From: Pagrus major
Taxonomy: Eukaryota > Chordata > Actinopteri > Spariformes > Sparidae
Direction of reading: 5' to 3'
NCBI RefSeq assembly: GCF_040436345.1
Contig: NC_133235.1
Location: 21,290,660 to 21,354,659 of the forward strand
DNA: 64,000 bases
Shown: piece after piece, positions 35,201 to 46,906 of the stretch
Layout: each line of letters begins with the position of its first letter
Numbering within the stretch: the stretch's first letter is position 1
Program-made: the position numbers and the translations under genes
Notes under the pieces: model-generated
What the model saw: only the letters and a program-made list of their open reading frames with translations
Databases searched by the model: none
Told to the model about the DNA's origin: nothing

Positions 35201-35880
35201 CATAAAGCCTAATATTCTGATTATAATCGATTTAAAAGCCCAAACAGAATAAAAATGACAACCACAGGCCTTAAAATTATTTCTGAATATCATGTCACCA
35301 GCTCAGAACCTAAATGACCCTGGGAAACTTGTTCAGCTGTGATGCAGGAGAGTGAGCTGTTTGTCGTGTGCTTGTTAAAGGCTCCTGTCAGGCGAGGGGA
35401 CGGAGCAGGGCTGGAGGGTGCTGAAGCTGGTCGCTGTGCTGTACCTGGCCGTGCTGCTGGGCTGCACCGCCCTCATTAACTTCTCCCTGGGCTTCATCCT
35501 GGCTCTCACCCTGGTGCCTGTGGCTGCCTTCGTCACACCCCACGTACCAAAGTAAAATGCACTCTGTGGCCACTGTTACTCTCTCTGTACCACCATCTGT
35601 TAGGTAAACCTCACTCTCCTCTTCTTCTTCCTTTAGGGTTCTATCGGCCTTCATCCTGATCATCCTCAGCCCAGCCTGCACACTCCTCTTTTCAGTCTTT
35701 TTCTTCCAAGAGCTGCAGGAAGTGCCCATCAGCTTCCTGGACGGTTGGCTGCTCTACCTGTCAGTGATCTCACAGGGCATTCTGGACCACTTACTGTACG
35801 GCTCTCTGGTTTACCCGCTCATAGCCCTGCTGGTGTATCCTTGCTGGCTGCTTTTCTGGAACATCCTCTTCTGGATGTAA
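32250..35880 (+). CDS. gpaa1: GPI-anchor transamidase subunit GPAA1
   Basis: ER membrane subunit of the GPI transamidase, which attaches GPI anchors to proteins. Coding exons: 32250-32323, 32470-32649, 32797-32908, 33050-33197, 33285-33386, 33501-33697, 33819-34015, 34142-34295, 34384-34455, 34557-34753, 35381-35551, 35637-35880. They give 615 aa against 621 in human. Seen: [13 protein letters not shown] start, an N-terminal membrane segment ([16 protein letters not shown]), [16 protein letters not shown], a luminal part with [33 protein letters not shown] and [11 protein letters not shown], then [27 protein letters not shown] and a run of hydrophobic membrane segments ending [12 protein letters not shown]. 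The luminal domain is M28 peptidase-like in the family. Start codon context (AACATGG) is strong. Intron 10 (about 630 bp) holds a repeat. Tail to tail with SHARPIN. Confidence 0.97.
34975..35080. repeat. Dispersed repeat fragment in GPAA1 intron 10
   Basis: TATGGCGATATATATTGTG, then AAAATATTGCAGTATTATTTTTAGG and CCATATCGCCCAGCACTAG, is a teleost repeat with inverted GGCGATAT / ATATCGCC words. Only one short copy is present. Confidence 0.5.
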
Positions 35881-36560
35881 AGGCCAGTCGCACAGGACTA
35901 CTGAAGGCTTTCATGGGGAGAAAATCTCTCTGAGGTGTTCTCAGGTTTGTCTTCACTGTGGGGAATGTGAATGACAGTTAAATCCACTGGAGAGATTGGA
36001 AAAGAAGATGATTATCTGTTGTTGAATTGGAAATAATGCAGTGATTGCCTTTTTTTGGACATTTTGCTGGTATTTCAAGATCAACTCCAAGTATTTCATT
36101 CTTAAAACGTTCAAGAAAAAAGGGTTTGCTTGATAAACTAAGCAGAATGGAATGTTTTGTACTGTAAATCTCACAAATTATAAGTTGAAAATGGGGAGAT
36201 CTTTTTTCACGGTTGAGTTGCTTTCTGTAAAATAATTTCATTGAAGGTTTTTTAAGGATTTTGTGTTGCGATTGCCTTTGTTTGTGGTACATAAAGAAAA
36301 CGACTGCACTGCTTTTTAGCTCTTTTGTTCTGTCTGGCAGGATGGTGATGGGTGAAACGGATGCTGAAATGGAAGAAACATCCCGTTCGATTCGTAGTCC
36401 GTCTCCTTATAACATGTCTGTACATCTGCATCTGTTGAAGAAGCCATCACTACGTCCGATATTTTTATACTTGTTTTGATAACATTCTTTGAAACATGTT
36501 TATTTCATATTTATAAATGCCAAATTAAAAGACTGAAAAATTTAATTATCATGTTGTGTG
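35881..36560 (+). other. gpaa1: GPAA1 3' UTR and tail-to-tail spacer
   Basis: AT-rich sequence after the stop codon. ATTAAA at 36524-36529 is the best poly(A) signal, giving a UTR of about 0.65 kb. No gene is seen. Confidence 0.5.
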
Positions 36561-36932
36561 TTCAATACCGTGGAACGTACGTAGATGAGAAGGATGAGAC
36601 GCCCATGTTAATGTCTCACGAGTCTCCGATCTGACACGAACATCTTTCAAACTCCATGTTGAAATGAAAAACAAGCTCTTCTGCTAAAAATTTAAATCCT
36701 AAAGCAAACTCAAAGATGCTTTCATTTTCTTAGACTTTGGAAAATTCCCTCCAGAGACACTGTTGAGATTACACTAGTGTATCCCAGGCCGAGAAGTACT
36801 CAGATAAACTGAGCTTCATCTGTAAAATCAGTGTCCTTTGAGAAGTACACTTAAAATTGGGTGTATAAATACAATTATTCTATCAAGGACAATAAATCAA
36901 TAGACAAACTGGATTTGTTTAGTTCCATTATG

Positions 36933-36938
36933 TTTATT
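36933..36938 (-). terminator. Poly(A) signal AATAAA (SHARPIN, minus strand)
   Basis: TTTATT on the plus strand, 730 nt past the SHARPIN stop codon. I noticed no closer hexamer. It implies a 3' UTR covering about 36,920-37,667. Confidence 0.45.
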
Positions 36939-37667
36939 CAGCTAATGCAAGTTTTTACAGTATTATGTACTGAAAACAAATCATTCCATTGCTGTCACAG
37001 CTCAGAATTGAGTAAAATTAGATCAACCGCTAAAATGTACATCAATTACTCAATGCAGCTTGTTAAAAATAATACACTCGATACGATGTTATAAAAAATA
37101 AAAGCACTTGACAACCCTGTAAACACACCCTCTCTTCACAGCCATGGCTTCCAACATTATTTATGGCACCAGCAGGTGACGCACTAACAAACAGAACAGG
37201 GTATTGCACAAGGCTTCACCTCTCCTCTCACTTCACAGTCGGCAGAAACTGAATGCCCCCTCGTCTTCGGCTGCAATCAAATGCAAAAGAACGCGCGTGA
37301 CGTCTCTCTCACCTAAAATAAATATTAGGCTGTCTGTTGTCTGCACCACACATACCCTGTAAAATAAATAAAGAGATCAGGCCAAGCTCAAATGTATGTC
37401 ATGGTCATGTCCAATGGTTAAAGCTGGCGCGCTCTGTCTGCAGTTCATCGTCAGAGCCTCGGCCAGTGCCACTCTGCGTCATGCTACAGTGCTTCAAACG
37501 TCTTCAGCAGCCGGCCAGCTGTCAGAGGACTCTCAGTGCACTTGACAGTCTTTATGTGAGTATTTTTGTCAACATGTACATGGCACATTTAGCATCCTCG
37601 CTCCATGTGTGTGTGTATGTGTGGGTAAGTGGATGAGACATGGCGACCACACAGCGGTGATGTGCAG

Positions 37668-40600
37668 TCAGCTGCTGCTGCTTAAACCAGACTCTCCTCG
37701 ATCCTCTCTCCTTCCTCTCTCCTGTGAGAGAGAATAAAAGACAGAAAAGGAGACCGTCACTGAGGGAAAATTTTAGAGCAGTACAAAAGTATTGATTGTC
37801 AGATGTTTATGCACCTGTACCTGCTGGATGTGTGTGTCAGGTCTGGCTGTAGCGCAGATTTCGCAGCCCGGGCGGGACGGCTTGTTGATGAAAGTGCATG
37901 AGGGGCAAGCCCACTCTGTCTGCTGAGAGGATGTGAGTTCACACAGATTTAAAGAGGAATCATTTCTACCAAACCACGTCTATATGTATTAGCCTTGCCT
38001 CTCTACACGATCAAGTAGCAGCTTGTCCAGTGTTAAGGTAGAAAAGTATTTACAAAATCCGAACAAAACCATTGTTGGGAGCTTCTAAAAAATACTCACA
38101 GGGTTTTACTCTAGGATCACTTCTCTTTACATTTCTTATAAATGAATAGGGTGAAAAACTTGGAAATAGCACTATTACACTGGACTAGACTGTGTGACTA
38201 TTGTAACTAGCACTAGATCAAGACTATTTTGTCCTTGAGGATCACCATGTCAATACTGAGATTGGGAAATCTAAAATACTATGCACCATACAAATGCACC
38301 GATGAGTACAAGGTGGAGCAAAAGTTAAAAATCAAACTATAACTTACTCTCATCATGTCTACTGCCTCACCGTCAGTATAGACTGCAAACATACCTGTGT
38401 TTTATTGGCTTTGTTGGTCTGATCATTCAGCTGCAGATGCTCGATGTCAAGGACATCTTTGATGTCACCTGGTCTGTCGCTTCCTCCACCGGTGCTGCCT
38501 GAAGTTGACAAAAGCAAGTTTATAGAGCTGTGTGCTTTCTCTAATTTGAATAAAGCATTCAGAATGAGATTCAAAAAATAGTTGGACATATTTTGTCTGG
38601 TGTTTCTGTAGTACTTCAGCACACTGGCTTTGAAATCAAACAATCACTGCAAGGTTGACCACGTTGACCAAGTGACCAGGCTTACATCCAAATCAGATTT
38701 ACAACATAAGAAGAAAAGACAGAATGAAATTAACTTTTAGAGATTTTCAAACACTACAAGAAGAGCAAAAATACTGACAACTTATGTGATTTTCTAAGAT
38801 TTTCACATCTTTGTGTGGATGATGAAATTAATGAATAACTGACCAAACCTGTACTGTAGTACACTGTATGGCTAGAGTCTCGAAAGTCCACAGACGCCAC
38901 TGGATACTTAATATTTACTCTGAAGATGTTCAGCTGGGCTTTAAGGAGTGTTTGCCTTCAGTCTGGTCTTTAGGAAGTCGAACACATGAGCTAAAGGATT
39001 GAGGTCAAGTGACTAACTGGGTCAGTGCAGAAAACTGCAGTTTGACTCAAAGATTCCTGCTCCGCCTGCATGTTTTGGTCCACTGCTTCACTGTCATGGA
39101 GACTAGGAATAAAAATGTGTCCTGTCCACCCAATGTGAACATGAACACCCTTGAACATTCTTAAGGCTGGATGACAGCACTTTAACCTCATATTTAGAAT
39201 TTTAAATCCTAAAAATGTTCTGTGACAGGGCGGAAACATTTGTTGAACTCACCCTGGTTGTTGTGGGGTAGCCTCGAGGGCAGGGTGCTGTAACCCCTCC
39301 AGTCTTGGGATGTGGGTCCGTTGCCTGGCGGGAGAGGTGGGGCGAGGAGGGCGCTCTCCAGGTCCTGCTGGAACAGCTGGCGGGTGATACGGGCTTGTCG
39401 GGCGGAGATCAGGTACAGGTATGCTGTATCGCCGTCCTTCTGCACCCCGTAGGAGGCCAGCGACCTCGGCTCGGTGCACAAGCACTGACCGATCACCCAG
39501 CGCTGCACACGAGGATGGAAGCCATACTCGAGAAACACCTGAAGAAGAGGGTAGGAGTGAGCGAATGAAAATCTGTTACACTCATTTAATAATTATTGGT
39601 TGATTGGTAGATTTCTGACCTGTTGCTTGAGTGCAGCCACAGTCATGTAAGGAAAGACTTTCACTGTGACACAACAGGATGACGAAACATCCTCCACTAC
39701 CACGGATAAACTGCAACACAGACATGGAAATATGAGCTGCAACAACCTAGAAGAAGCATCAGTCATAACGACCTTGAACAAATCTACTCATCTCTCACCC
39801 GATTTCTCCGTCTGCGTAGTTCTTTTCAGACAGTTGAATCGTCAGCGCTGCTCTCTGCCGAGCCAGAGCGGATGCGTGTTGTGAAGCGGCTTGCGTGTCA
39901 CCGGCTTCAATCGCCCTGGTGAGCTCCAAACAAAGCTCCTCTATAAAAAAAATCAAAAGTGACAGTTTTAGAGCATGTTATGAGCAGAGAGAAAAGAGGA
40001 AAATACATGAAGGTAAGCAGATAAACCCACCGGTGAGTGGCAGGGAGGCTGAGCTCCACTGCTCCACAGCTGCTCCTGTGTGGTTGTGTCTGCCATCTGA
40101 TTCACATGTGTTAATATTTGCAACTGTCAGAGGAGAAACGAGAGACTTTGTTACAGAAGTGCTGAAAACACGTGGCTGTCAACACAACACTATATCAACT
40201 GATATCAGTATTTATTCTAGCTGTACTTGGCTGATAAAGGAAACTTACATATCAGCAAAACCTTTTTCATGTCTCTTTTGTATTAAGGTCACAGAAACAC
40301 ACGTATGTCCTTACGTGTATTTAATTTACACCCACCACACTTTAAATGTCCAGTGTGCAGGATTTAGGGACAGAAATTAATATTATATTCATTATTGTAT
40401 AATAATCTAAAAGAAAGGACAGCGGTTTTTCCATTACAATATAAATAGCCCTTTATATCTACAGAGGGAGCGGTTCCTCTTCCACGGAGTCCGTCGTGTT
40501 TCTACAGTAACCCAGCATGGACAAACCAAACACTGGCTCTAGAGAGGACCTCTCGTGTTTTTCATGTTTTTAGCAGCTAGCGCAGGGAGAGCGAGAAGAG

Positions 40601-43600
40601 GGTTGTTCAGTTGGCTGCAATCTGCAAACTCATCACTAGATGCCACTAAACCCTACACACTGGACTTTAAAAGTAATTGATTAATTGTTTGAGTTGCATT
40701 TGTACCTGAACAAAACAAACCACCACCACTTTTAGGTGGCCAAACAGCCACCAACATCCTTCCTGTTTACTTTGCTTGCAGGCCAAATCTGTTTTTAAAC
40801 TTTTCACAGATTTCTTTATTTGTCCCTTTTATTCACCCGAGGCCACAGATGACATGCTGTGTTTCTTGACTATAGTTTTTCTTGCTAAATCCAGTTTGTC
40901 TATTGATGCCAATCTTTCTTTTGGCATATTCCAATCCTAGGACAGCCACTAATCTATTTAACAAGCACAATACACATAAACACTCTTACATGGGAAGAAC
41001 ATATAATGTAAATAAAGAATGTAGTTAAAGTGTAGTTAAATTTGTCTGTTTTTCTCAAAAATTATATTCAGCATAGTTATAAGTGTTGTGCTGTTTATTA
41101 AAAACTGATATAATTTATACATATATATTCTTAAGTTTAAATGAAATGTATGTTTGACTGTGATAAATTGTTATTCATTTAGGTATTATTAAAATATCAA
41201 CAAATGTCTGATCCATCTGAACAGAAATCACAGTTCATTGTAAACAAAGCATGGTGAGGAATAAAGAGAGCAGTCGTCAAACTGACCTCTGTGTGCCTCT
41301 CTAAGCGATGACATCACCACCGTGGCCCACTCCTCCGCTTCACGGTCGCAGCGGAAGTTGAAGCGGATGCAGTCGTGGGGCGGAGCAGCGAGACGCATCT
41401 CGTGGCAGCGAGGGGACTTGACCTCATACTGCACTGAGCGCAGGTCAAACTCTGCAATGAACTGAGGGTGAAAAACAAAAAAAACATGGTGTCAATTAGC
41501 AAACTATTTATCAATTATCAAAATAGATGCAGAATAGTTTTCTGATGACTATTAGAGCATTTTGCGTTTTCTTTTGGAAAGAAGAAAAATTACGTTGAAT
41601 TCCTCGACAAATGAAGGCAGCTTTGGGCATTTGTAAATACATATATGGTAGAACATTACTGATGACCTTTTCTTAATTGTTTATATCCACCTTTACATTT
41701 GACAAAAAATTCAATACAAAATAAAGTGCAAACTGCACCTCAAGAGTATTATAGTATTAAAAAAAGGAAATAATCCTCTTAAATATGTCAGAAGGCTAGT
41801 GGAGTTCTGAGTTTTGCAGCGCACAGACATTTTACACATAATCTGCCCTCTAACATTCACTGTGGGTATAGAGGGAGTCATTAGGGCACTGATGTTTGTT
41901 GTGGGTAGACAAAAGCAGCAAGGAGGGATTTGCCTGCTGCCAGAGAGTGTGTGCACACACACTCTGATATGAGTGTGTACGAAAAGTTTGCCAGCTCCAA
42001 CAGACAAGCTAAAAGAAGCTGGGATCAAAGGAGCGCCATGCAAATCAAGAAGCATCTCAAGTGTCAGGGGGGGAAATGTGTCTGACTCGAGATTCTACAG
42101 ATGAAAAGCCGACCGCGAGCCCGTCATATTTAAGGAACACGGCACATAGTGAACTTGACAAACAAAGGACGGATTTGTGAGTCAAGTTGGGATGAAGTGA
42201 GACAGGATGAGTTCGACGTGAGGTCAACTTCAGGCTTGATCAAGCATGTGCGTCGACAGTCAGGAGTCATTGACAGTAATCACCCATAATACTGAAAGAA
42301 CTTGAGCTTGTACTGAAATGAGTCCCACAGCGTCTCAGCAGTTCAGCCCTGTAGTTACCTTCATATATCATCTAAAAGATCTAATTATCTAATAATCTGT
42401 GAAGAATACTTTCTCTTCAATAGGAAACTAGGTTGCAACTAACAAAAGTTTTCATTATTGAATAATCTGCTGATTATTTTTACGATTGATCAATTAATCG
42501 CTTAGTCTGTAAAATGTCAGAAATTGTGAAAAATGCTCATCACAACTTCCCGGAGCCCAAAGTGACGTTTTAAAATGTCTTCTTTTGTCCAACCAACAGT
42601 CCAAAACGATATTTTTATTCAACCAACTGCCTAAAACTGCCTAATATTAAGTTTACAATTAGTTATGACAAGGAAAACCAATGAATATTTGCAATTTTAG
42701 TATTAAGAAAAGACAGAAGCAGATTATTAAAATATGTGCAGATTGATTTTCTGTCAAACAACTCATCACTTTAGCTCCACACTACAACTGAGCATAAATG
42801 CATCCTCTAAAGATGCTGTTCAACAAGCACAGTGTGAGTTCAGAGAGAGACAAATTATAAAGAAACAGCAATAAGGCTGTAAGGCCAAGACCGTGATACA
42901 GTGACACCTATTTGCAAAGAGGTCAGACAGAAAAAGGTTTGCTGGTTGGTGAAAAATGATGATGACTGAACTGAATATCTTTGAGATATGGACAAAACAA
43001 AACATTTGAGGACAAAACAGATCGATTCTTCACCATTTTACAGACGAAACAACTAATCGATTAGTCGAGAAAATAATCGTACAATGAAAATAATCCCTAA
43101 TTGTATCTCTGTGTGACCCCTCTATCATGTCATATCAAGGAGGAAAGCCTATACAGGAATGCAGCGCAGTTACGATCTTTTAGGAGCCAATGTTGAATTA
43201 TTTACTGAAAATTACATGATGACAATTGTGACCGTCAACTGATCATTTAGGTTAAGCTATTTAAAAAGGGACACTCCACATATTTTACAGATGAGGATCA
43301 ATTTACGTGTTACCAGTTTTGTCACGTTACTGGGATTTCTAACTACGATACAATACCTTAAAAAATATTGATATTTGAAACCATGTTCGGTAAAAAATAA
43401 ATAAATATAAAGTCTGTGTAAAGTGGGTTCAGAACAACAGCATTTAAGTGAATTTACTTCTGGAGGAGGTCGGGCTATGTGGACACTGCAGTGTGCAGTG
43501 ATGCCGTGTGAGACAACTGGCTGTCGGAGAAGAGAGCGGAAAAAAGCAGCTGGCACTGGAGTATCGATACTGCAGAATATGACCGTTGAAACCGTTTCAA

Positions 43601-45279
43601 AAACATTCAGAATCGATACGTAGTGACATTTTTGACAACGCTCCATATTATGACATTGTCTTGAATTGGGCCTGACACTTTAACATTTTGGAGTGTGGAG
43701 TTTGAAAGAGGAGAAAGATTAGCTGGCAGGGAGGGTCTAATCATTGACAGACTTCTTTATTAAAAATTTTTTTCCAGGGGGGCCCCCCCCCCGACTTCAT
43801 GGAAGTGCAATGTTACATCATTGTTGGAGTGTCCCTTTAACAAGTAACACACTGGTTGTCCTGTTGGGCGGTAAAGCAGTTTCTCCTGCTCAGGTTGGAT
43901 ACAGACAATTTACCGTAAATCCTGCATTGATTGTTATTGGTGTAGGCTGAAGCGGTGGCAAAGCATGTAGGTAAATACACTTTTGATCTATTTTGAAAGT
44001 GGGTCTGTGGGGCGCGAAACTTCCTGTTCATGCTCACTAATGTTCCACATTGGTATTTATAACGGTTTTACTGTCTACGATAACAAATACACTTGTCACT
44101 AAACAAATACACTTTTTATCTCAAATAAAGTCTCTTTTTGTCACCCCAGATGTAAATAAAGAAGCCACAGCTAAAAAGGATACTCACAAAAATCAATTTT
44201 CAAGGTTTAACATCTCAGGATTGTCTCACTGCTATGTGGTGAGAAGAATCGTTAAGAGTTTCGGGGACAAAAATAAGTCTCAGCCCATGCTTGAGTAATC
44301 AAATGTTAAGTTTGAATGGATGAATAAGATGTTCAACAAGACACAAGGTGTCAACTGTGATGACACATGTATTATAAGTCTTGTCAGGTCACATATGACA
44401 AATACAAGGTTGAAAGCTGGTAGTGTCCTGGGTTCACAATTAAAGGGAAAGAGTTGGAGTTAGTTGGAAGAGTCTCGCTGCAGTGGTTCATCAGTACGTT
44501 CAGTTGAAGGATTTCCCCCGATGATGTTATGATTCTATTAAAACTAAAGGTGTGATGGTTATGGGAAGTATGAAAATGAAAGTGCAACTGAGAAAACATA
44601 TTCTATTATTACAATTTGATGCTTTTCAAGTGGCATAAGCTATAATGTATTATCACTGACTTGTAGTTATTGTCAGGTGAGTGAGAAGCAAATGATGAAG
44701 GAAAGCTAAAATGCTGCTGATCTACGGTCTGTTTGGTGGATATATGTAAAAGCAGATCCTCATAACACTTCTAGGAGAGCCTCGGGCCATGTTGCAGTAC
44801 ACCCACATGCATTTAATGAAATCTGATGTGATTTTACCCACAAATCTGAATCTGTGGAGCTGCATGTATTGGGCTCCATAAAATGGCGTGTACGGGCCTA
44901 TTCTGGTATAAAATATAAATGTGATTTAAAAAAGGGGGGGTTCATGACAAACATCTTTAAAACGGGTAACGACAACACGACGTCTAAACACTCAGGTGTA
45001 CGTGTGAAAGCTCACCACACTGCGGTTTCCGCTCGTATCTCGTAGCGCCAGTCGGAACTCTCCGGCCCGGCTCGGGTCCATGCTGAGCTGGAGGCGCAGA
45101 GCCTCGCTGCCCGCTCCGGGGAGGCACAGGGGCCGGATCCCGGAATGGCACACCGACACCCGGACTGACATTAAAACAGTACTGCAGCAAGCCGTCGGCG
45201 CAGGCCCGCCGCACGCAGCCTGTTGAGACGAGGCAGGGACCGGGGCTGGAGGAGCCCAGCCGCCCGAGCTGAGAGCCAT
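37668..45279 (-). CDS. sharpin: SHARPIN, LUBAC accessory subunit
   Basis: Subunit of the linear ubiquitin chain assembly complex, with HOIP and HOIL-1, acting in NF-kB and cell-death signalling. Exons on the minus strand: 45016-45279, 41287-41461, 40031-40123, 39799-39940, 39620-39710, 39253-39538, 38395-38498, 37821-37922, 37668-37721. They give about 436 aa against 387 in human. Seen: N-terminal PH-like part (about residues 1-145, ending [19 protein letters not shown]), a helix-rich link ([15 protein letters not shown]), a ubiquitin-like domain (about 215-310) with [11 protein letters not shown] and [18 protein letters not shown], and a C-terminal NZF zinc finger ([20 protein letters not shown]) whose TF pair is the ubiquitin-binding dipeptide. 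It lacks the RING region of HOIL-1, so it is SHARPIN. Exon 8 has a NAGNAG acceptor. The tail after the finger ends in four serines. Start context GACATGG is strong. Confidence 0.95.
40341..40670. repeat. Complete GTCCAGTGTGTAGGATTTA-type transposon
   Basis: Left end TTTAAATGTCCAGTGTGCAGG; right end AACCCTACACACTGGACTTTAA: inverted repeats of about 25 bp with a few differences. The interior has CCCTTTATATCTACAGAGGG, CCACGGAGTCCGTCGTG and ACACTGGCTCTAGAGAGGAC, words I know from a very common teleost non-autonomous DNA transposon. It is about 330 bp, has no coding capacity, and lies in SHARPIN intron 2. Copy two is at 22,413-23,040. Confidence 0.7.
42431..43110. repeat. AGCTGCAAC-family copies in SHARPIN intron 1
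   Basis: The first copy, from GGTTGCAACTAAC at about 42,432, runs through TTTTACGATTGATCAATTAATCG to about 42,780. A second partial copy, at about 42,960-43,110, carries ATATGGACAAAACAAAACATTTGAGGA and CAACTAATCGATTAGTCGAG. Order and orientation match the complete copy at 25,092. Confidence 0.6.
43262..43841. repeat. Element with AAAGGGACACTCCA inverted ends
   Basis: AAAAGGGACACTCCACATAT at the left and TTGGAGTGTCCCTTTAAC at the right form inverted ends of about 15 bp. The interior (about 580 bp) has no ORF of note and a C-run near 43,783-43,792. It looks like a non-autonomous DNA transposon. A related left end is at 17,868. It lies in SHARPIN intron 1. Confidence 0.55.
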
Positions 45280-46700
45280 GTCGCGGACACCAGAGGCGGG
45301 GAGAAGGTGTCGGAAGCCCCGCGGCAGGTGTTGCTGCTGCCCGCTGCTCCTGTTTGCTTTATAAGGTCCGACGGTGTTCAGAGAGACCGCGTTTCTTCAC
45401 GGACAGGCTGTGGTTGTCTCCTCGCCTCGCAATTTCTTCCATATCGACTCGACCCGAGCAGGCACGGAGCGAAAGAAAAACAAAACAGGAAGTACTGGGG
45501 TACGTCTCTTATTTATGTCCGCGTAGAAACTTGAGCGTGAGGCATCCGACCTCACATATAAGTCACACTAAAGCAGCACTCAAAATTATATTAAACACAA
45601 TATTAATATAAACGTTTATTTTTTTCTCTTTTTATTTCGCTTTATAACAGCAGAGCAACCGAAAAAACCCGGCTGTGGATTAAAACTGTTTGCTGTCCAT
45701 CACATTAAAACTAAAAAACAATAAAACAGGAAATGACAAGAGCAACAAAATAACATAAAAACAAGCAATCATAAGTAACTAAGCTACAAAATTTAACATA
45801 AACTTCTGGGGCAAATTAACATTATGTTAGAAGTAATACTTGATTAAAAAGATATGTACATATATAGAATACAGAACAATTATAATTCCTCTTAATAAGT
45901 TAATAAAATAATATAGTAATGCCCCACCACTAATGCTCTTTAACTATAAAAACTACCCTAAAACAGATATAATGCTATTTCTACAGAGCACTTTCTACTT
46001 ATGAATCGTCAACATATGCACCTTTATATTTTATTGGCAAGAAAAACAGCAAAGTAATCAAATTAAGCACCAACTGTTTCTGCAGTCTCACAAATTGAAG
46101 ACAAGATGTAATAAATCAGCACAAAAGTGAAAAAGTCAATAACAAATACAAATAAATACATGAAACAAACACTTCCTACGGATGTAAGGGCATAATGACA
46201 TTATTTAACAAGAAAATTATGTTCACAGAGATGAGTTACAGGATTTCAAGAGTTAAAATGAGAATTTTGTTAAATTATGTTACTTTTATGTTAACCTTTT
46301 TTTAATGTGTAACATACAGTACTTGCTAAAGATATTTTTGACAGCACATCAACTACATAGAAGTGGATCTTAAGACTAACTGGATGCCAGTGACCGTCCT
46401 TTTCCTTGTGCCAGTTAAAACATCATATGAGCTGTAAATGATTTTTAGCCTTTATGAGGACACCTGAGTGCAAATGCAGCACATCTCTTAAACCTTAAGT
46501 CTTGGATCAAGATTTAGATCATTGCACAGTGTAGTAAATATGTTATTGAAATGTTTGTGTTCTAGGTAATAAATAAAAGGACATCCTGCCAACAGCAGCC
46601 TGTCATTGAACTTCTTTCTGTTAAATATTACTCACAACACATCTTCTGTGTGTATGTTTAACAAGCAAAAATCATTTTATTTGTAAGACACAGCTTGTCA
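45280..46700. other. SHARPIN/GPT head-to-head spacer
   Basis: The first 230 bp next to SHARPIN are GC-rich with CpGs and an ETS-type CAGGAAGT at about 45,487, as expected for the SHARPIN promoter and 5' UTR. The rest is very AT-rich with no supported gene. The two divergent genes are 1.48 kb apart between start codons, so a shared promoter is possible but not shown. Confidence 0.5.
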
Positions 46701-46760
46701 CGTCTCTGGTCAGCTCAGCACCAGCCGCCACTCTGAACGTAGTGAAGAGAAATTAAGAAG

Positions 46761-46873
46761 ATGTCTGTCCTGCAGGCGATCAATCCAAATGTGAGGAACA
46801 TGAAGCCTTTGGAGTATTCAATCCTGGCCAGACAAGCAAGTCGGATCAACGAAGAGCTCAGACAGGTCAAGAA

Positions 46874-46906
<33 letters not shown>

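Noticed and set aside
39895-40380. 161-codon plus-strand ORF opposite SHARPIN
   Set aside because: It is antisense to SHARPIN exons 3 and 4 and then runs into a transposon end. The SHARPIN reading on the minus strand fully explains the coding signal.
45223-45534. Plus-strand ORF in the SHARPIN 5' region
   Set aside because: It lies in the GC-rich promoter and antisense to SHARPIN exon 1; arginine-rich composition is a by-product of CpG content.
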